Positions 41,264 to 51,277 of a DNA stretch of 64,000 nucleotides are shown here, piece by piece. The translations under genes and the position numbers were made by a program. The notes below the pieces were generated by a model. The model did no database searches, was not told the DNA's origin, and saw only the letters and a program-made list of their open reading frames with translations. Origin of the DNA: Jannaschia sp. GRR-S6-38 (lineage in GTDB: Bacteria > Pseudomonadota > Alphaproteobacteria > Rhodobacterales > Rhodobacteraceae); the NCBI RefSeq assembly GCF_029853695.1, contig NZ_CP122537.1, positions 930,001 through 994,000 of the forward strand, written 5' to 3'. Within the stretch, counting starts at the first letter, position 1. Every line of letters begins with the position of its first letter.

Positions 41264-42575
41264 CGTGATCATGCCCGCGCTCGGCATGGCGCAGGATACC
41301 GGCCACATCGTCGCCTGGCACAAGAAGGCCGGCGACGCGGTGGCCGAGGGAGATGTGCTCTTCGAGGTCGAGACCGACAAGGCCACGATGGAGGTCGAGG
41401 CCGCGAGCGCGGGCTTCCTGACCGACGTGACCGCCGGGGCGGGCGCGGATGTGCCGGTGGGCGACGTGATCGCGCGCATCTCGGAGACGGCGGAGGGCAG
41501 CGGCGCGCCCGCGCCGGATGCTACGCCCGGTGCCGCGCCGGATGCCGAAAATCGCGCCGACGCGGGGGACGACGCGTTGCCCGAGGGCCATCACGTCATC
41601 ATGCCGGCGCTGGGCATGGCGCAGGATTCCGGGCGGCTGGTCGGCTGGCATGTCGCGCCGGGCGACGCGGTGGCCGAGGGCGATCTGCTCTTCGAGGTCG
41701 AGACCGACAAGGCGACGCAGGAGGTTGAGGCCGACCGCGCGGGCTATGTCGCGGCGCTGCTGGCCGAGGCGGGCGAGGACGTGCCCACGGGCCAGACCAT
41801 CGCCATCCTGAGCGATACGCCGCCCGCGAACCCCGTCCGCCGCCGCGCGGGCGCTGCCCCGGCCCCGACTGCGCAGGCCCCCCACCCGGCACCCGCCCCG
41901 GCGGGCAAGGCCGCGGCACCGAAGCCCGCGCCATTGCAAAAGCCGAAGGCGGCCGCGCCGAAATCCGTCGACGGCCGCATCCTCGCCTCGCCCAAGTTGC
42001 GCCGCCTGGCGCTGGAACGGGGCCTCGATCTCGCCCGACTGGCCGAGGCCGGCCTGCCGCAGCCCTATCACGTCAAGGACCTGGGCGAGCTGGAGCGGCT
42101 GTCGGCGGAGGCCACCGCCGCCGCCGCCCCCACCGCCGGGGCCGCGCGCCGCCTGACCGCCGAGATCGACGGCACGGGCTTCGCCGAACTGGCCGACTGG
42201 CTGGCGGAAACCGGGGAGGTGTCCGAGACCGCGGCGCTGGCCGGGTTCGCGGGCGCAGCCCTCGGCCTGCCCGCCACCGTCGCCGTGGCCCGCCCAGCCG
42301 GCACAATGCGCTTCGCCGTCCCGACCGACCGGCTGGGCGACGTGACCGAGACCGAGGACGCGCCGGGCCTGGTACTGCGGGATCTGCGGGGCACCCCCTT
42401 GACCGGCGTCGCGCTGGGGCCCGAGGCCGCGCCCACCGTCACGCTGACCCGCGCCGGCCCGCGCCTCGCGCTCAGCTTCGAATGTTCCGCCGACCAGATG
42501 ACGCCCGACGCCGCGATCGCGTTTCTGACCGGCCTTTCCGCGCGGCTGGACGAGCCGCTCCGCCACCTGCTCTGA
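41253..42575 (+). CDS. Lipoyl carrier protein: two lipoyl domains, E3-binding domain, degenerate acyltransferase end
   Basis: A 440-residue E2-like protein. Two lipoyl domains occupy about residues 1-78 and 113-186, each with an ETDKAT lipoylation site (Lys43 and Lys153), joined by an Ala/Pro linker. A peripheral-subunit-binding domain follows (ILASPKLRRLALERGLDLARL). The last ~170 residues resemble a shrunken acyltransferase domain but have no DHR...DG/NG catalytic motif. It cannot therefore transfer acyl groups itself; the active core is encoded separately at 44035-44934. It resembles the accessory E3BP/protein X of eukaryotic PDH in concept. Confidence 0.88.
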   Translation: MPRDVIMPALGMAQDTGHIVAWHKKAGDAVAEGDVLFEVETDKATMEVEAASAGFLTDVTAGAGADVPVGDVIARISETAEGSGAPAPDATPGAAPDAENRADAGDDALPEGHHVIMPALGMAQDSGRLVGWHVAPGDAVAEGDLLFEVETDKATQEVEADRAGYVAALLAEAGEDVPTGQTIAILSDTPPANPVRRRAGAAPAPTAQAPHPAPAPAGKAAAPKPAPLQKPKAAAPKSVDGRILASPKLRRLALERGLDLARLAEAGLPQPYHVKDLGELERLSAEATAAAAPTAGAARRLTAEIDGTGFAELADWLAETGEVSETAALAGFAGAALGLPATVAVARPAGTMRFAVPTDRLGDVTETEDAPGLVLRDLRGTPLTGVALGPEAAPTVTLTRAGPRLALSFECSADQMTPDAAIAFLTGLSARLDEPLRHLL

Positions 42576-42583
42576 GGACCGAC

Positions 42584-44034
<1,451 letters not shown>

Positions 44035-44041
<7 letters not shown>

Positions 44042-44934
44042 CGGCGATGGGCGAGGTGAAGGCAGCCCCCTCGGTCCGCAAGGCCGCCGCCGACCGGGGC
44101 ATCGACATCGACAAGCTGGCCGCGGAACTGGGGCGCACGACGATCGGGCGCGAGGATCTCGAGACGGCGAAATCCGCGCCGGCCGCGGCCGCGCCGGCCG
44201 CCGACACCGCCTTCTGGGAGGTCGATCACGCCGCCTACGGGCCGGTGACCGCGCAGCCGACCAGCCGCTTCGACAAGATCGCGGCCAAGAACCTCGGCGC
44301 GGCGCAGGCGGTGATCCCGTCGGTCACGCATCACGACCGGGCCGATATCGGCGCGGTCGAGGCCTTGCGAACGAGCTGGAAATCCGAGGCCGCCGCGCGC
44401 GGCGTCCGGCTGACCGCCCTGGCCTTCCACGTGAAGGCGCTGGCGCGCTGCCTGCGCAAATTCCCGAAGTTCAATGCCTCGCTCTCGGCCGATGGCGAGA
44501 CGCTGATCCTGAAGGATTACGTCCACGTGGGCATCGCGGTGGATACCGAGCACGGGCTGATGGTGCCCGTGATCCGCGACGCCGACCGAAAGGGCTTGTG
44601 GCAGATCGCGGCGGATATCGCCGACCTCGCCGGCCGGGCGCAGGCCCGCAAGATCGGCGCCGAGGAAATGGGCGGCGCGTCGATGACCATCTCGAACTTG
44701 GGCGGGATCGGCGGCACCGCCTTCACCCCGATCGTGAACCCGCCGGAGGTCGCGATCCTCGGCCTGACCCGGACCGAGACCGTGCCCGTCTGGGACGGCG
44801 AGGCGTTCCGGCCCGTGCCGATGGTGCCGCTTGACCTGACCTACGATCACCGGGTCATCAACGGCGCCGATGCGGCGCGCTTCCTGTCGCATTTCGCCGG
44901 GCTGATCGGCGAGCCGCGGCGGCTGCTTCTGTGA
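44035..44934 (+). CDS. Lipoyl-less E2 acyltransferase core with subunit-binding domain
   Basis: A 299-residue E2 fragment. It begins at once with a peripheral-subunit-binding domain (AAPSVRKAAADRGIDIDKLAAELGR), an Ala linker, and then the full catalytic domain: RFDKIAAKNL, SVTHHDRADI, ISNLGGIGGTAFTPI and the active-site DHRVINGADAARF with His272. There is no lipoyl domain, so acyl groups must arrive on the separate lipoyl protein encoded two genes upstream. The ATG at 44035 overlaps the aldehyde-dehydrogenase stop by 7 bp; GTG 44038 and ATG 44047 are possible alternatives. Confidence 0.9.
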
Positions 44935-44944
44935 GGGCCGCGCC

Positions 44945-45673
44945 ATGGCGCTGAGCATCGACCTGTCGGGACGGACCGCGCTGGTCACCGGCGCGAGCCG
45001 CGGCATCGGCCTCGCCATCGCGCAGACGCTGCGCGGGGCCGGCGCCGAGGTCCTGGGCGTCGGCACGCGCATCTCCGAAAACCCGCCCGAGGGGATCGAA
45101 CCGCTCAATTGCGACCTGTCGGACCGAGACCAGATCGCCGCGCTGCTGGCCAAGCTCGCGCCGCGCGAAATCGACATCCTGGTCAACAACGCAGGCATCA
45201 TCCGGCGCGGCCCCATCGCCGAGCACGCGATCGAGGATTGGGACGCGGTGATGGCCGTGAACCTCGACGCGGCCTTCCTGCTCAGCCGGGACCTGGGCCG
45301 CGCGATGGTGGCACGCGGGTCCGGCAAGATCGTCAACGTGGCCTCGGTCCTGTCCTTCCAGGGCGGAATCCTGGTGCCCGGCTATGCCGCCGCCAAAGGC
45401 GCGGTCGCGCAGCTCACGCGCAGCTTCGCCAACGAATGGGCGGCGGCGGGGGTCAACGTGAACGCCGTGGCCCCGGGCTATGTCGCGACCGACAACACGG
45501 CCGCATTGCAGGAGGACGCGGAGCGGACGGCCGCGCTGATGGCGCGGGTCCCGGCGGGCCGCTGGGGACGCCCCGAGGAAATCGCCGGCGTCGTAGCCTT
45601 CCTGTGCAGCCCGCTGGCCGGGTTCATGCATGGCAGCATCGTCGCCGCCGACGGGGGCTGGCTGGCGCGCTGA
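44945..45673 (+). CDS. Short-chain dehydrogenase/reductase, KduD-like
   Basis: A 242-residue SDR closely resembling 2-deoxy-D-gluconate 3-dehydrogenase KduD: TGASRGIG, NNAGIIRRGPIAEH, Ser in VASVLSFQGG, YAAAKGAV, ANEWAAAGVNVNAVAPGYVATDNT and the ending ADGGWLAR. KduD-type enzymes interconvert 3-keto and 3-hydroxy sugar acids. It starts 10 bp after the E2 core and ends the forward operon. Its presence hints that the pathway handles a keto- or deoxy-sugar acid. Confidence 0.88.
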   Translation: MALSIDLSGRTALVTGASRGIGLAIAQTLRGAGAEVLGVGTRISENPPEGIEPLNCDLSDRDQIAALLAKLAPREIDILVNNAGIIRRGPIAEHAIEDWDAVMAVNLDAAFLLSRDLGRAMVARGSGKIVNVASVLSFQGGILVPGYAAAKGAVAQLTRSFANEWAAAGVNVNAVAPGYVATDNTAALQEDAERTAALMARVPAGRWGRPEEIAGVVAFLCSPLAGFMHGSIVAADGGWLAR

Positions 45674-45717
45674 GGCGGGCGTCGGCCCGTCCCGCTTGCC
45701 TCGGGAGGACGCGCATC

Positions 45718-45737
45718 GTATTCAATATTTCGAATAC
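45718..45737. promoter_or_regulatory. SoxR/BigR-type box, perfect ATTC-N8-GAAT
   Basis: GTATTC and GAATAC flank AATATTTC, giving an exact ATTC-N8-GAAT core at 45720-45735. This is the consensus I associate with SqrR/BigR-type ArsR regulators. It is an AT-rich patch 14 bp before the metallo-beta-lactamase-fold gene and overlaps where its -10 element should lie, so binding would repress. It is the best conserved of four related boxes in the sulfur locus. Confidence 0.75.
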
Positions 45738-45750
45738 AAGGAGCGCGCAG

Positions 45751-46638
45751 ATGATCTCACGCCGTCACTTTCTCGCCGCCGCGGCGGCCGGTCTCGCCCT
45801 GCCCCGCTACGCCGTCGCCCGCACGACGCTGCCCGACGGCGCGGTGCTGACCACGGTCAGCGACGGCTCGCTGGTTCTGCCGGGCGATTTCATCTTCGCG
45901 CCGATGCCCGAGGCCGAGCTCGGCCCGCTTCTGGCCGAGCTGGGCGTGTCGCGGGACCGGCTGACGCCCGAATGCAACCTGGCGCTGCTGCAGCGCGGCG
46001 ACCGGACCGTCCTGTTCGACGCCGGCGCGGGCCCCGATTTCATGCCGACCGCCGGAACGCTGCCCGACGCGTTGGACGCCGCGGGCATCGCCCCCGAGGC
46101 GGTCACCGATGTCGTCTTCACCCATGCGCATCCCGACCACCTCTGGGGCGTTCTCGACGATTTCGGCGACCCGATGTTCCCCGAAGCCGCCCATCACATG
46201 GGCGCGGCCGAGCGCGACTACTGGGCCGATCCGGCGACCGTGGACACGATCGGCGCGGCCCGCGCGACCTTTGCGGTGGGCGCGGCACGGCGCATCGACG
46301 AGCTGGGCGACCGCATTCAGACCTTCGCGGACGGGGCCGAGATCGTGCCGGGCGTCGAGGCGGTGCTGTCGCCGGGCCATACGCCCGGGCACATGGCCTT
46401 CCGCACCGAGGGCGTGCTGATCCTGGGCGACGCGATCACCAACGCGCATGTCGCGCTGGCCCGTCCGGAATGGCCGTCGGGCAGCGACCAGGACCAGGCG
46501 CTGGCCGCCGAAACCCGGCTGCGGCTGATCGACCAGGTCCTGGCCGACGACCTGCAGATCGTGGGCTTCCACCTGCCCAATGGCGGCATGGGCCGGCTCG
46601 AGCGGGCCGGTGACGGCTTCCGCTTCCTGCAGAGCTGA
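45751..46638 (+). CDS. Exported metallo-beta-lactamase-fold hydrolase
   Basis: A 295-residue MBL-fold protein with a twin-arginine leader (MISRRHFLAAAAAGLAL). The metal-binding HxHxDH is FTHAHPDHLWG, followed by the later ligands in SPGHTPGHMAF, LGDAITN and GFHLP. AAGGAG is 8 nt before the ATG at 45751. The SoxR-like box immediately upstream ties it to the sulfur regulon, where MBL-fold proteins (SoxH-like or persulfide dioxygenase-like) recur. It converges on hemA with an 11-bp gap. Periplasmic thioester or persulfide hydrolysis is possible but not shown. Confidence 0.83.
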   Translation: MISRRHFLAAAAAGLALPRYAVARTTLPDGAVLTTVSDGSLVLPGDFIFAPMPEAELGPLLAELGVSRDRLTPECNLALLQRGDRTVLFDAGAGPDFMPTAGTLPDALDAAGIAPEAVTDVVFTHAHPDHLWGVLDDFGDPMFPEAAHHMGAAERDYWADPATVDTIGAARATFAVGAARRIDELGDRIQTFADGAEIVPGVEAVLSPGHTPGHMAFRTEGVLILGDAITNAHVALARPEWPSGSDQDQALAAETRLRLIDQVLADDLQIVGFHLPNGGMGRLERAGDGFRFLQS

Positions 46639-46642
46639 AGGC

Positions 46643-46662
46643 GGCGGCGCTACTGCGCCGCC
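46643..46662. terminator. GC hairpin over the convergent stop codons
   Basis: GGCGGCGC (46643-46650) and GCGCCGCC (46655-46662) pair perfectly around TACT. The hairpin covers the gap between the MBL-fold gene and hemA and includes the hemA stop codon. No T-run is present on either strand, so it is a candidate bidirectional stop or mRNA end-protection structure only. Confidence 0.35.
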
Positions 46663-47867
46663 ATCGGCCGCCGGGCCAGCTGGCACTGGGTCCAGAGCTC
46701 GGACAGCGCGCCGACCAGCCGGTCGACATCGCCCGGCGCATGCACGGGCGACGGCGTGATCCGCAACCGCTCGGTCCCCTTGGGCACCGTCGGATAGTTG
46801 ATGGGCTGGATGTAGATCCCGTATTCCCGCATCAGCACGTCCGAGATGTAGCGGCATTTCACCGTGTCGCCGACCATCACCGGGATGATGTGGCTGGGGT
46901 TCGGGACATGGGGGATGCCGGCGGCGTCGAGCCGGGCGCGAACCTCGGCCACGCGGGCCTTGTGGGCGGCGCGCTCCGCCCCGCTGGTCTTCAGGTGGCG
47001 CACGCTGGCGCAGGCGCCCGCGGCCACGGCGGGCGGCAGCGCGGTGGTGAAGATGAAGCCCGAGGCGAAGCTGCGCACGAAATCGCACAGCGCGGCGGAG
47101 GCGGCGATATAGCCGCCCATCACGCCGAAGGCCTTGCCCAGCGTCCCCTCGATGACGTCGATCCGGTTCATCAGCCCCCGCGCCTCGGCCACGCCGCCGC
47201 CGCGCGGGCCGTAGAGGCCGACGGCATGGACCTCGTCGAGATAGGTCAACGCGCCGTAGCGTTCGGCCAGGTCGCAGATGCCCTCGATGGGCGCGATGTC
47301 ACCATCCATCGAATAGACGCTCTCGAAGGCGATCAGCTTGGGCGCGTCGGCGGGCAGCGCGGCGAGCTTGGCCTCGAGGTCGGCGAGGTCGTTATGCGCC
47401 CAGATGACCTTCTGCGCGCGGCTGTGGCGGATGCCCTCGATCATGCTGGCGTGGTTCTTCGCGTCCGACAGCACGACGCAGCCGGGGATGCGCGCAGCCA
47501 GCGTGCCGAGCGCGGCCCAGTTCGAGACATATCCGCTGGTGAAGAGCAGCGCCGCTTCCTTGCCGTGCAGATCGGCGAGCTCTGCCTCGAGCGCGACATG
47601 GGCGTGAGTGGTGCCGGAGATGTTGCGCGTGCCGCCCGCGCCCGCGCCCACCCGGTCGATGGCGTCGTGCATCGCCGCCAGCACCGCCGGGTGTTGGCCC
47701 ATCCCCAGGTAGTCGTTCGAGCACCAGACGGTGACGTCCCGCCCGGTTCCGTGGTCGGTCGCGCGCGGGAAGGCGCCGCGGTGCCGTTCGAGATCCGCGA
47801 AGATGCGGTAGTCGCCCTCGGCCTTCAGGCGGTCCAGAGCGTCGGCGAAGTGTCGTTCGAAATTCAT
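46650..47867 (-). CDS. hemA: 5-Aminolevulinate synthase HemA
   Basis: A 405-residue PLP enzyme condensing glycine and succinyl-CoA to 5-aminolevulinate, the first step of haem and tetrapyrrole synthesis in alphaproteobacteria. It has the start [70 protein letters not shown] and the PLP-Lys in [17 protein letters not shown] 47867 lies 2 bp from the DUF302 stop. It is the last gene of the long sox transcription unit, a plausible way to match haem supply to the c-type cytochromes SoxX, A, D and E. A second copy elsewhere is likely. Confidence 0.95.
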   Translation of the reverse strand: MNFERHFADALDRLKAEGDYRIFADLERHRGAFPRATDHGTGRDVTVWCSNDYLGMGQHPAVLAAMHDAIDRVGAGAGGTRNISGTTHAHVALEAELADLHGKEAALLFTSGYVSNWAALGTLAARIPGCVVLSDAKNHASMIEGIRHSRAQKVIWAHNDLADLEAKLAALPADAPKLIAFESVYSMDGDIAPIEGICDLAERYGALTYLDEVHAVGLYGPRGGGVAEARGLMNRIDVIEGTLGKAFGVMGGYIAASAALCDFVRSFASGFIFTTALPPAVAAGACASVRHLKTSGAERAAHKARVAEVRARLDAAGIPHVPNPSHIIPVMVGDTVKCRYISDVLMREYGIYIQPINYPTVPKGTERLRITPSPVHAPGDVDRLVGALSELWTQCQLARRPMAAQ

Positions 47868-47869
47868 GG

Positions 47870-48304
47870 CTACTCCACGGCCTCGGCGATGATGCCTTCC
47901 AGAAGCGCGTTCACCGGCGCCATGCTCGGATCCGCATAGACCCGCCGGCCGACCAGCGTCTCGCCGTCGATCCGGGCTACGAAGATGCCGTAGGGACAGT
48001 GCGAGACGTTCATCGGGTCGGCCTCCATCACCTCGCGGCTGACGGTGGCCGAGCAGAAGACGAAGACCTGCGCGTCGTCGCCCACGGGCGAAGGCCCGAG
48101 GCCCAGATCGGCACCGGTCCGGGCCATCATTTCGCCCACATGGCTGGTGAAATCGATGACGAGGCCCTGGTTCACGATGGCAGTCTCGACCGCGAAGGCG
48201 GCGTCCTCGACTTCGCCGTCGAAGGGGACGGTGGCCGCCTCCTGGGCGGTCGCGGCGGCGGCGGTCAGGGTGATGGCGCCGGCTGTCAGCAGATGGCGGA
48301 TCAT
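47870..48304 (-). CDS. Exported DUF302 protein
   Basis: A 144-residue protein with a signal peptide ([18 protein letters not shown]). The mature part fits the DUF302 domain ([62 protein letters not shown]), a small alpha/beta fold common beside sulfur-oxidation genes. Two cysteines occur, in FCSA and HCPYG. Preceded by GAGGAGGACGACC. It lies between soxF and hemA, co-directional. Function unknown. Confidence 0.85.
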   Translation of the reverse strand: MIRHLLTAGAITLTAAAATAQEAATVPFDGEVEDAAFAVETAIVNQGLVIDFTSHVGEMMARTGADLGLGPSPVGDDAQVFVFCSATVSREVMEADPMNVSHCPYGIFVARIDGETLVGRRVYADPSMAPVNALLEGIIAEAVE

Positions 48305-48361
48305 GGTCGTCCTCCTCGTCTCGTTGGGCGGCCCCCGCAGAGCGGGAACCGCGATCTCGGA

Positions 48362-49630
48362 TCAGGCGCCGAACATGTCGGCGACGATGCCCGCGTACCA
48401 ACCCAGCGATTCCTCGTAGGTCGCCTTGCGGATGGCCGAGTCCTCGCCGGTCTGGCTGACGAAGCCGTCGACCTTGGCGATCTTCTCGGGCGTCGCTTCA
48501 TATGTCGCACCGACCTTCACGCCGTCATTGTCCGAGATCAAAGACCAGCACGTGTTGGCGAACCGCGCCGGGAAGACCCGGCTTCCGGTCAGCGCGCCGC
48601 GCACGGCATTGGCGCAGACCTTGGCCTGGCTGTTGGCCGAGAAGCCGGATTTCGGCATGTCGCCCTGCTGCGCGGCGTCGCCCAGCACGTGCACATCCGG
48701 ATCCGTCTTCGACGACATGTCGGCCGCGTTGACCGGGGCCCAGCGCCCGTCAGTCACGCCGGCCAGATCGGCGATGCGCCCGGCCTTCATCGCGGGGATG
48801 ACGTTGCAGACATCGACCTGCTCGACGGAGCCGTCGATATCGACGGTCATCGCCGCCGGATCGACCGACACGTTCTCGCCGCCGAAATCGGGGCCGATCC
48901 GCTCGATCATGCCGGGATAATGGGTCTGCCACCCCTCCTCGAAGAGGGCCTGCTTGGAGAAGCTCTCCTTCGGGTCGGCGATCAGAATCTTGGCCGTGGG
49001 GTTCTGCGCCTTCAGCATGTGGGCCACCATCGACACGCGCTCGTAAGGTCCGGGCGGGCAGCGATAGGGGTTGGGCGGGGCGACCATGGCGAAGGTGCCG
49101 CCTTCGCGCATCCGCCCGAGCTGCGCCTTCAGAAGCTCGGTCTGGCTGCCGGCCTTGTAGGCATGGGGCATCATGTTCTGCTGCGACACGTCCCAGCCGG
49201 GCACCGCGTCCGCGACGAAGTCGATGCCGGGCGACAGGATCAGCTTGTCGTAGGGCAGCGCCGTGCCCCCGGCCAGCGTGACGGTCTTCGCGTCGCGGTC
49301 CACGTCGATGGCCCAGTCGTGGATGACGTTGATGCCATGGGCGGCGGCCAGCGTGCCGTAGGTGTGGCCGAGGTCGCCCATCTCCTGGAAGCCGCCGAGA
49401 TAGAGATTCGAGAAATAGCAGGTGAAATAGGTGCGCGAGGGCTCGACCAGCGTGACGTCGATGGCGCCGTCCGAATCCTTGGCGATGTAGCGCGCGGCCG
49501 TGGCGCCGCCGGAGCCGCCGCCGATGACGACGACGCGGGGCTTGCCGTGGCCTTCGGCCATGACCGCGGGCGCGCTGAGCAGGCCGCCGGTCGCGGCCAG
49601 CCCGCCGAGTACCGATCTTCTCTTCATCAT
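48362..49630 (-). CDS. soxF: Sulfide dehydrogenase-type flavoprotein SoxF
   Basis: A 422-residue periplasmic FAD protein of the flavocytochrome-c sulfide dehydrogenase type. A twin-arginine leader ([14 protein letters not shown]) is followed by the FAD motif [14 protein letters not shown]. Redox cysteines appear in FTCYFSN and [15 protein letters not shown], and the C-terminal FCSD-binding region is near [10 protein letters not shown]. It pairs with the small cytochrome encoded 34 bp upstream as the SoxEF module, which boosts thiosulfate oxidation and oxidises sulfide in vitro. The frame starts ATG-ATG; GGGAGG 7 nt upstream favours the first. Confidence 0.93.
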   Translation of the reverse strand: MMKRRSVLGGLAATGGLLSAPAVMAEGHGKPRVVVIGGGSGGATAARYIAKDSDGAIDVTLVEPSRTYFTCYFSNLYLGGFQEMGDLGHTYGTLAAAHGINVIHDWAIDVDRDAKTVTLAGGTALPYDKLILSPGIDFVADAVPGWDVSQQNMMPHAYKAGSQTELLKAQLGRMREGGTFAMVAPPNPYRCPPGPYERVSMVAHMLKAQNPTAKILIADPKESFSKQALFEEGWQTHYPGMIERIGPDFGGENVSVDPAAMTVDIDGSVEQVDVCNVIPAMKAGRIADLAGVTDGRWAPVNAADMSSKTDPDVHVLGDAAQQGDMPKSGFSANSQAKVCANAVRGALTGSRVFPARFANTCWSLISDNDGVKVGATYEATPEKIAKVDGFVSQTGEDSAIRKATYEESLGWYAGIVADMFGA

Positions 49631-49664
49631 GATCTTCCCTCCCGAGACATGTCCGCGCGACGCC

Positions 49665-49976
49665 TCACTCCTGCGCCGCGAAATAGGCGGCCAGCGCCGC
49701 CATCTCCTCGTCGCCCAGGCGGGCGGCGATCATCTGCATCGGTCCGTGCAGGCGCGAGCCGGTCTTGAACTCCCGAAGCGTCAGGATGAACGCCTCCTCG
49801 TCCCACCCGGTGATCAGCGGCACGCCGCCCTCCGCGGCCTCCGCGCCGAGAAGGTGGCAAGTGGTGCATTCCGCGGCGAGGTATTCGCCATATGCCACGT
49901 CCCCGTCGGCCGCCGCGATCGGGGCGGCGCCCGCCGCCGCGAGGACGGCCAGGATCGGGGGCGCGGCGCGGATCAT
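49665..49976 (-). CDS. soxE: Monohaem c-type cytochrome, SoxE position
   Basis: A 103-residue periplasmic cytochrome c with signal peptide (APPILAVLAAAGAAPIAAA) and one haem motif, CTTCH, plus a late Met (GPMQMIA) as the probable axial ligand. It occupies the SoxE slot between soxD and soxF and should be the electron-transfer partner of SoxF. The Paracoccus SoxE is a larger dihaem protein; this one is half-sized with a single haem, closer to the FccA-like small subunit. Its ATG overlaps the soxD stop (ATGA). Confidence 0.82.
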   Translation of the reverse strand: MIRAAPPILAVLAAAGAAPIAAADGDVAYGEYLAAECTTCHLLGAEAAEGGVPLITGWDEEAFILTLREFKTGSRLHGPMQMIAARLGDEEMAALAAYFAAQE

Positions 49977-51277
49977 TCCTCGAAGGTCCCCAGATAGGCG
50001 ATCACCGCGTCCAGATCCTCCTGCGAGGTCAGGCCCCGGAAGGACATCTTGGTGCCGGGCGCGTAGTCGCGGGGTGCGGCGAGGAAGGCGGCGAGCTCGT
50101 TCGCGTCCCAGACGGTGCCGGCATCGGCCAGCGTCTTGAGCGCGTTCGAGTAGCGGAAGCCCTCGATCGCGCCGACCGGATGGCCGACGATGCCGTTGAG
50201 CGCCGGGCCGGTGCGGTTGCGCGCGCCCTCGCCGACTTGGTGACAGGAGGCGCATTTCTTGAACACGGCCTCGCCCGCCGCGACGAGCTCGGGGTCCGGC
50301 CCGTCCTCGGTGGCGGTGGCGGCAAGCGGCGTGGCGCCGTCTTCGGTGACCGCCTCGGCCGCGGCGGCGGCGACCTCGACCGCGGCATCGGCCTCGGTCA
50401 CGCCGCTATCGGTGCCGGTGGCCGCGGCTTCGCGGGCGATGCGCGCGGCCTCGTCCTCGGGAGTGACGTCGACGACGGCGGCGCGCGCCGTGATCTCGAC
50501 CGTCTCGCGGCAATTCTCCATGCAGGGCTCGCCGATGAATTCGAGATATTCCGTCTCGGCCCGGTCATCCATGTAGAAGGCGTCCTGGTTGGGCATCTCG
50601 AAGCCCGCCAGGGTCTCGCGGTCGAGGACGAAGTCATCGTCCACGAGGTCGTTGAGATAGAGCAGGTAGGCCGTGATCGCGTAGACCTCGTCATCGCTGA
50701 GCGACTGGGCGTTGCCGAAGGGCATGGCGCGGTGGACGTAGTCGTAGACGGTCGAGAGATAGGGCCAGTAGCTGCCGATCGTCTTGACCGGGCGGTCGCG
50801 GGTCAGCGTGCCCTGCCCACCCGCCAGCACCGGCCAGCGGCCGATCGCCTCGCCGAAATCGCCGTGGCAGACGGCGCAATTGTCGACATAGAGCTCCTCG
50901 CCGGTCCAGACGTCGCCAGAGCCCTCGGGCAGACCCGCGCCGTCGGGGCGGATGTCGATGTCCCAGGCGGCGACCTCCTCGGGGAGCGCGGGCCGGCCGA
51001 GGTCCAGGACCACGGGTTCGGGCGCGGCCTCGGGTGCGGGGGCCGCAGCCTGGACGATCCGGGCGGTGCCGTCGGCGGGCACGGGCGGGGCCTTGACCTC
51101 GGCCACCATCGCCTCGACCGCCGCGTCGGACGCCTCGGGCTGGGTCTCGGCGACCGGCACCGGCGCCTGATAGGGCACGAGCGGCGGCGCGATCCTGTTG
51201 GCACCGACATAGGCGACGCCGACCAGCGCGGCGGTGCCGGCCAGGGCGGGCACCAGCATCTTAGCCAATTTCGACAT
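49973..51277 (-). CDS. soxD: Sulfane dehydrogenase cytochrome subunit SoxD
   Basis: A 434-residue dihaem cytochrome c, partner of the molybdoprotein SoxC; the SoxCD complex removes six electrons from the sulfane sulfur bound to SoxY. Haem motifs are CAVCH in the first half and CASCH in the last third, separated by an acidic Ala/Glu/Asp-rich linker. One N-terminal hydrophobic segment (MLVPALAGTAALVGVAYVG) is a signal or anchor. ATG 51277 overlaps the soxC end by 17 bp; the longer frame upstream lies inside soxC and is discarded. Confidence 0.95.
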   Translation of the reverse strand: MSKLAKMLVPALAGTAALVGVAYVGANRIAPPLVPYQAPVPVAETQPEASDAAVEAMVAEVKAPPVPADGTARIVQAAAPAPEAAPEPVVLDLGRPALPEEVAAWDIDIRPDGAGLPEGSGDVWTGEELYVDNCAVCHGDFGEAIGRWPVLAGGQGTLTRDRPVKTIGSYWPYLSTVYDYVHRAMPFGNAQSLSDDEVYAITAYLLYLNDLVDDDFVLDRETLAGFEMPNQDAFYMDDRAETEYLEFIGEPCMENCRETVEITARAAVVDVTPEDEAARIAREAAATGTDSGVTEADAAVEVAAAAAEAVTEDGATPLAATATEDGPDPELVAAGEAVFKKCASCHQVGEGARNRTGPALNGIVGHPVGAIEGFRYSNALKTLADAGTVWDANELAAFLAAPRDYAPGTKMSFRGLTSQEDLDAVIAYLGTFEE

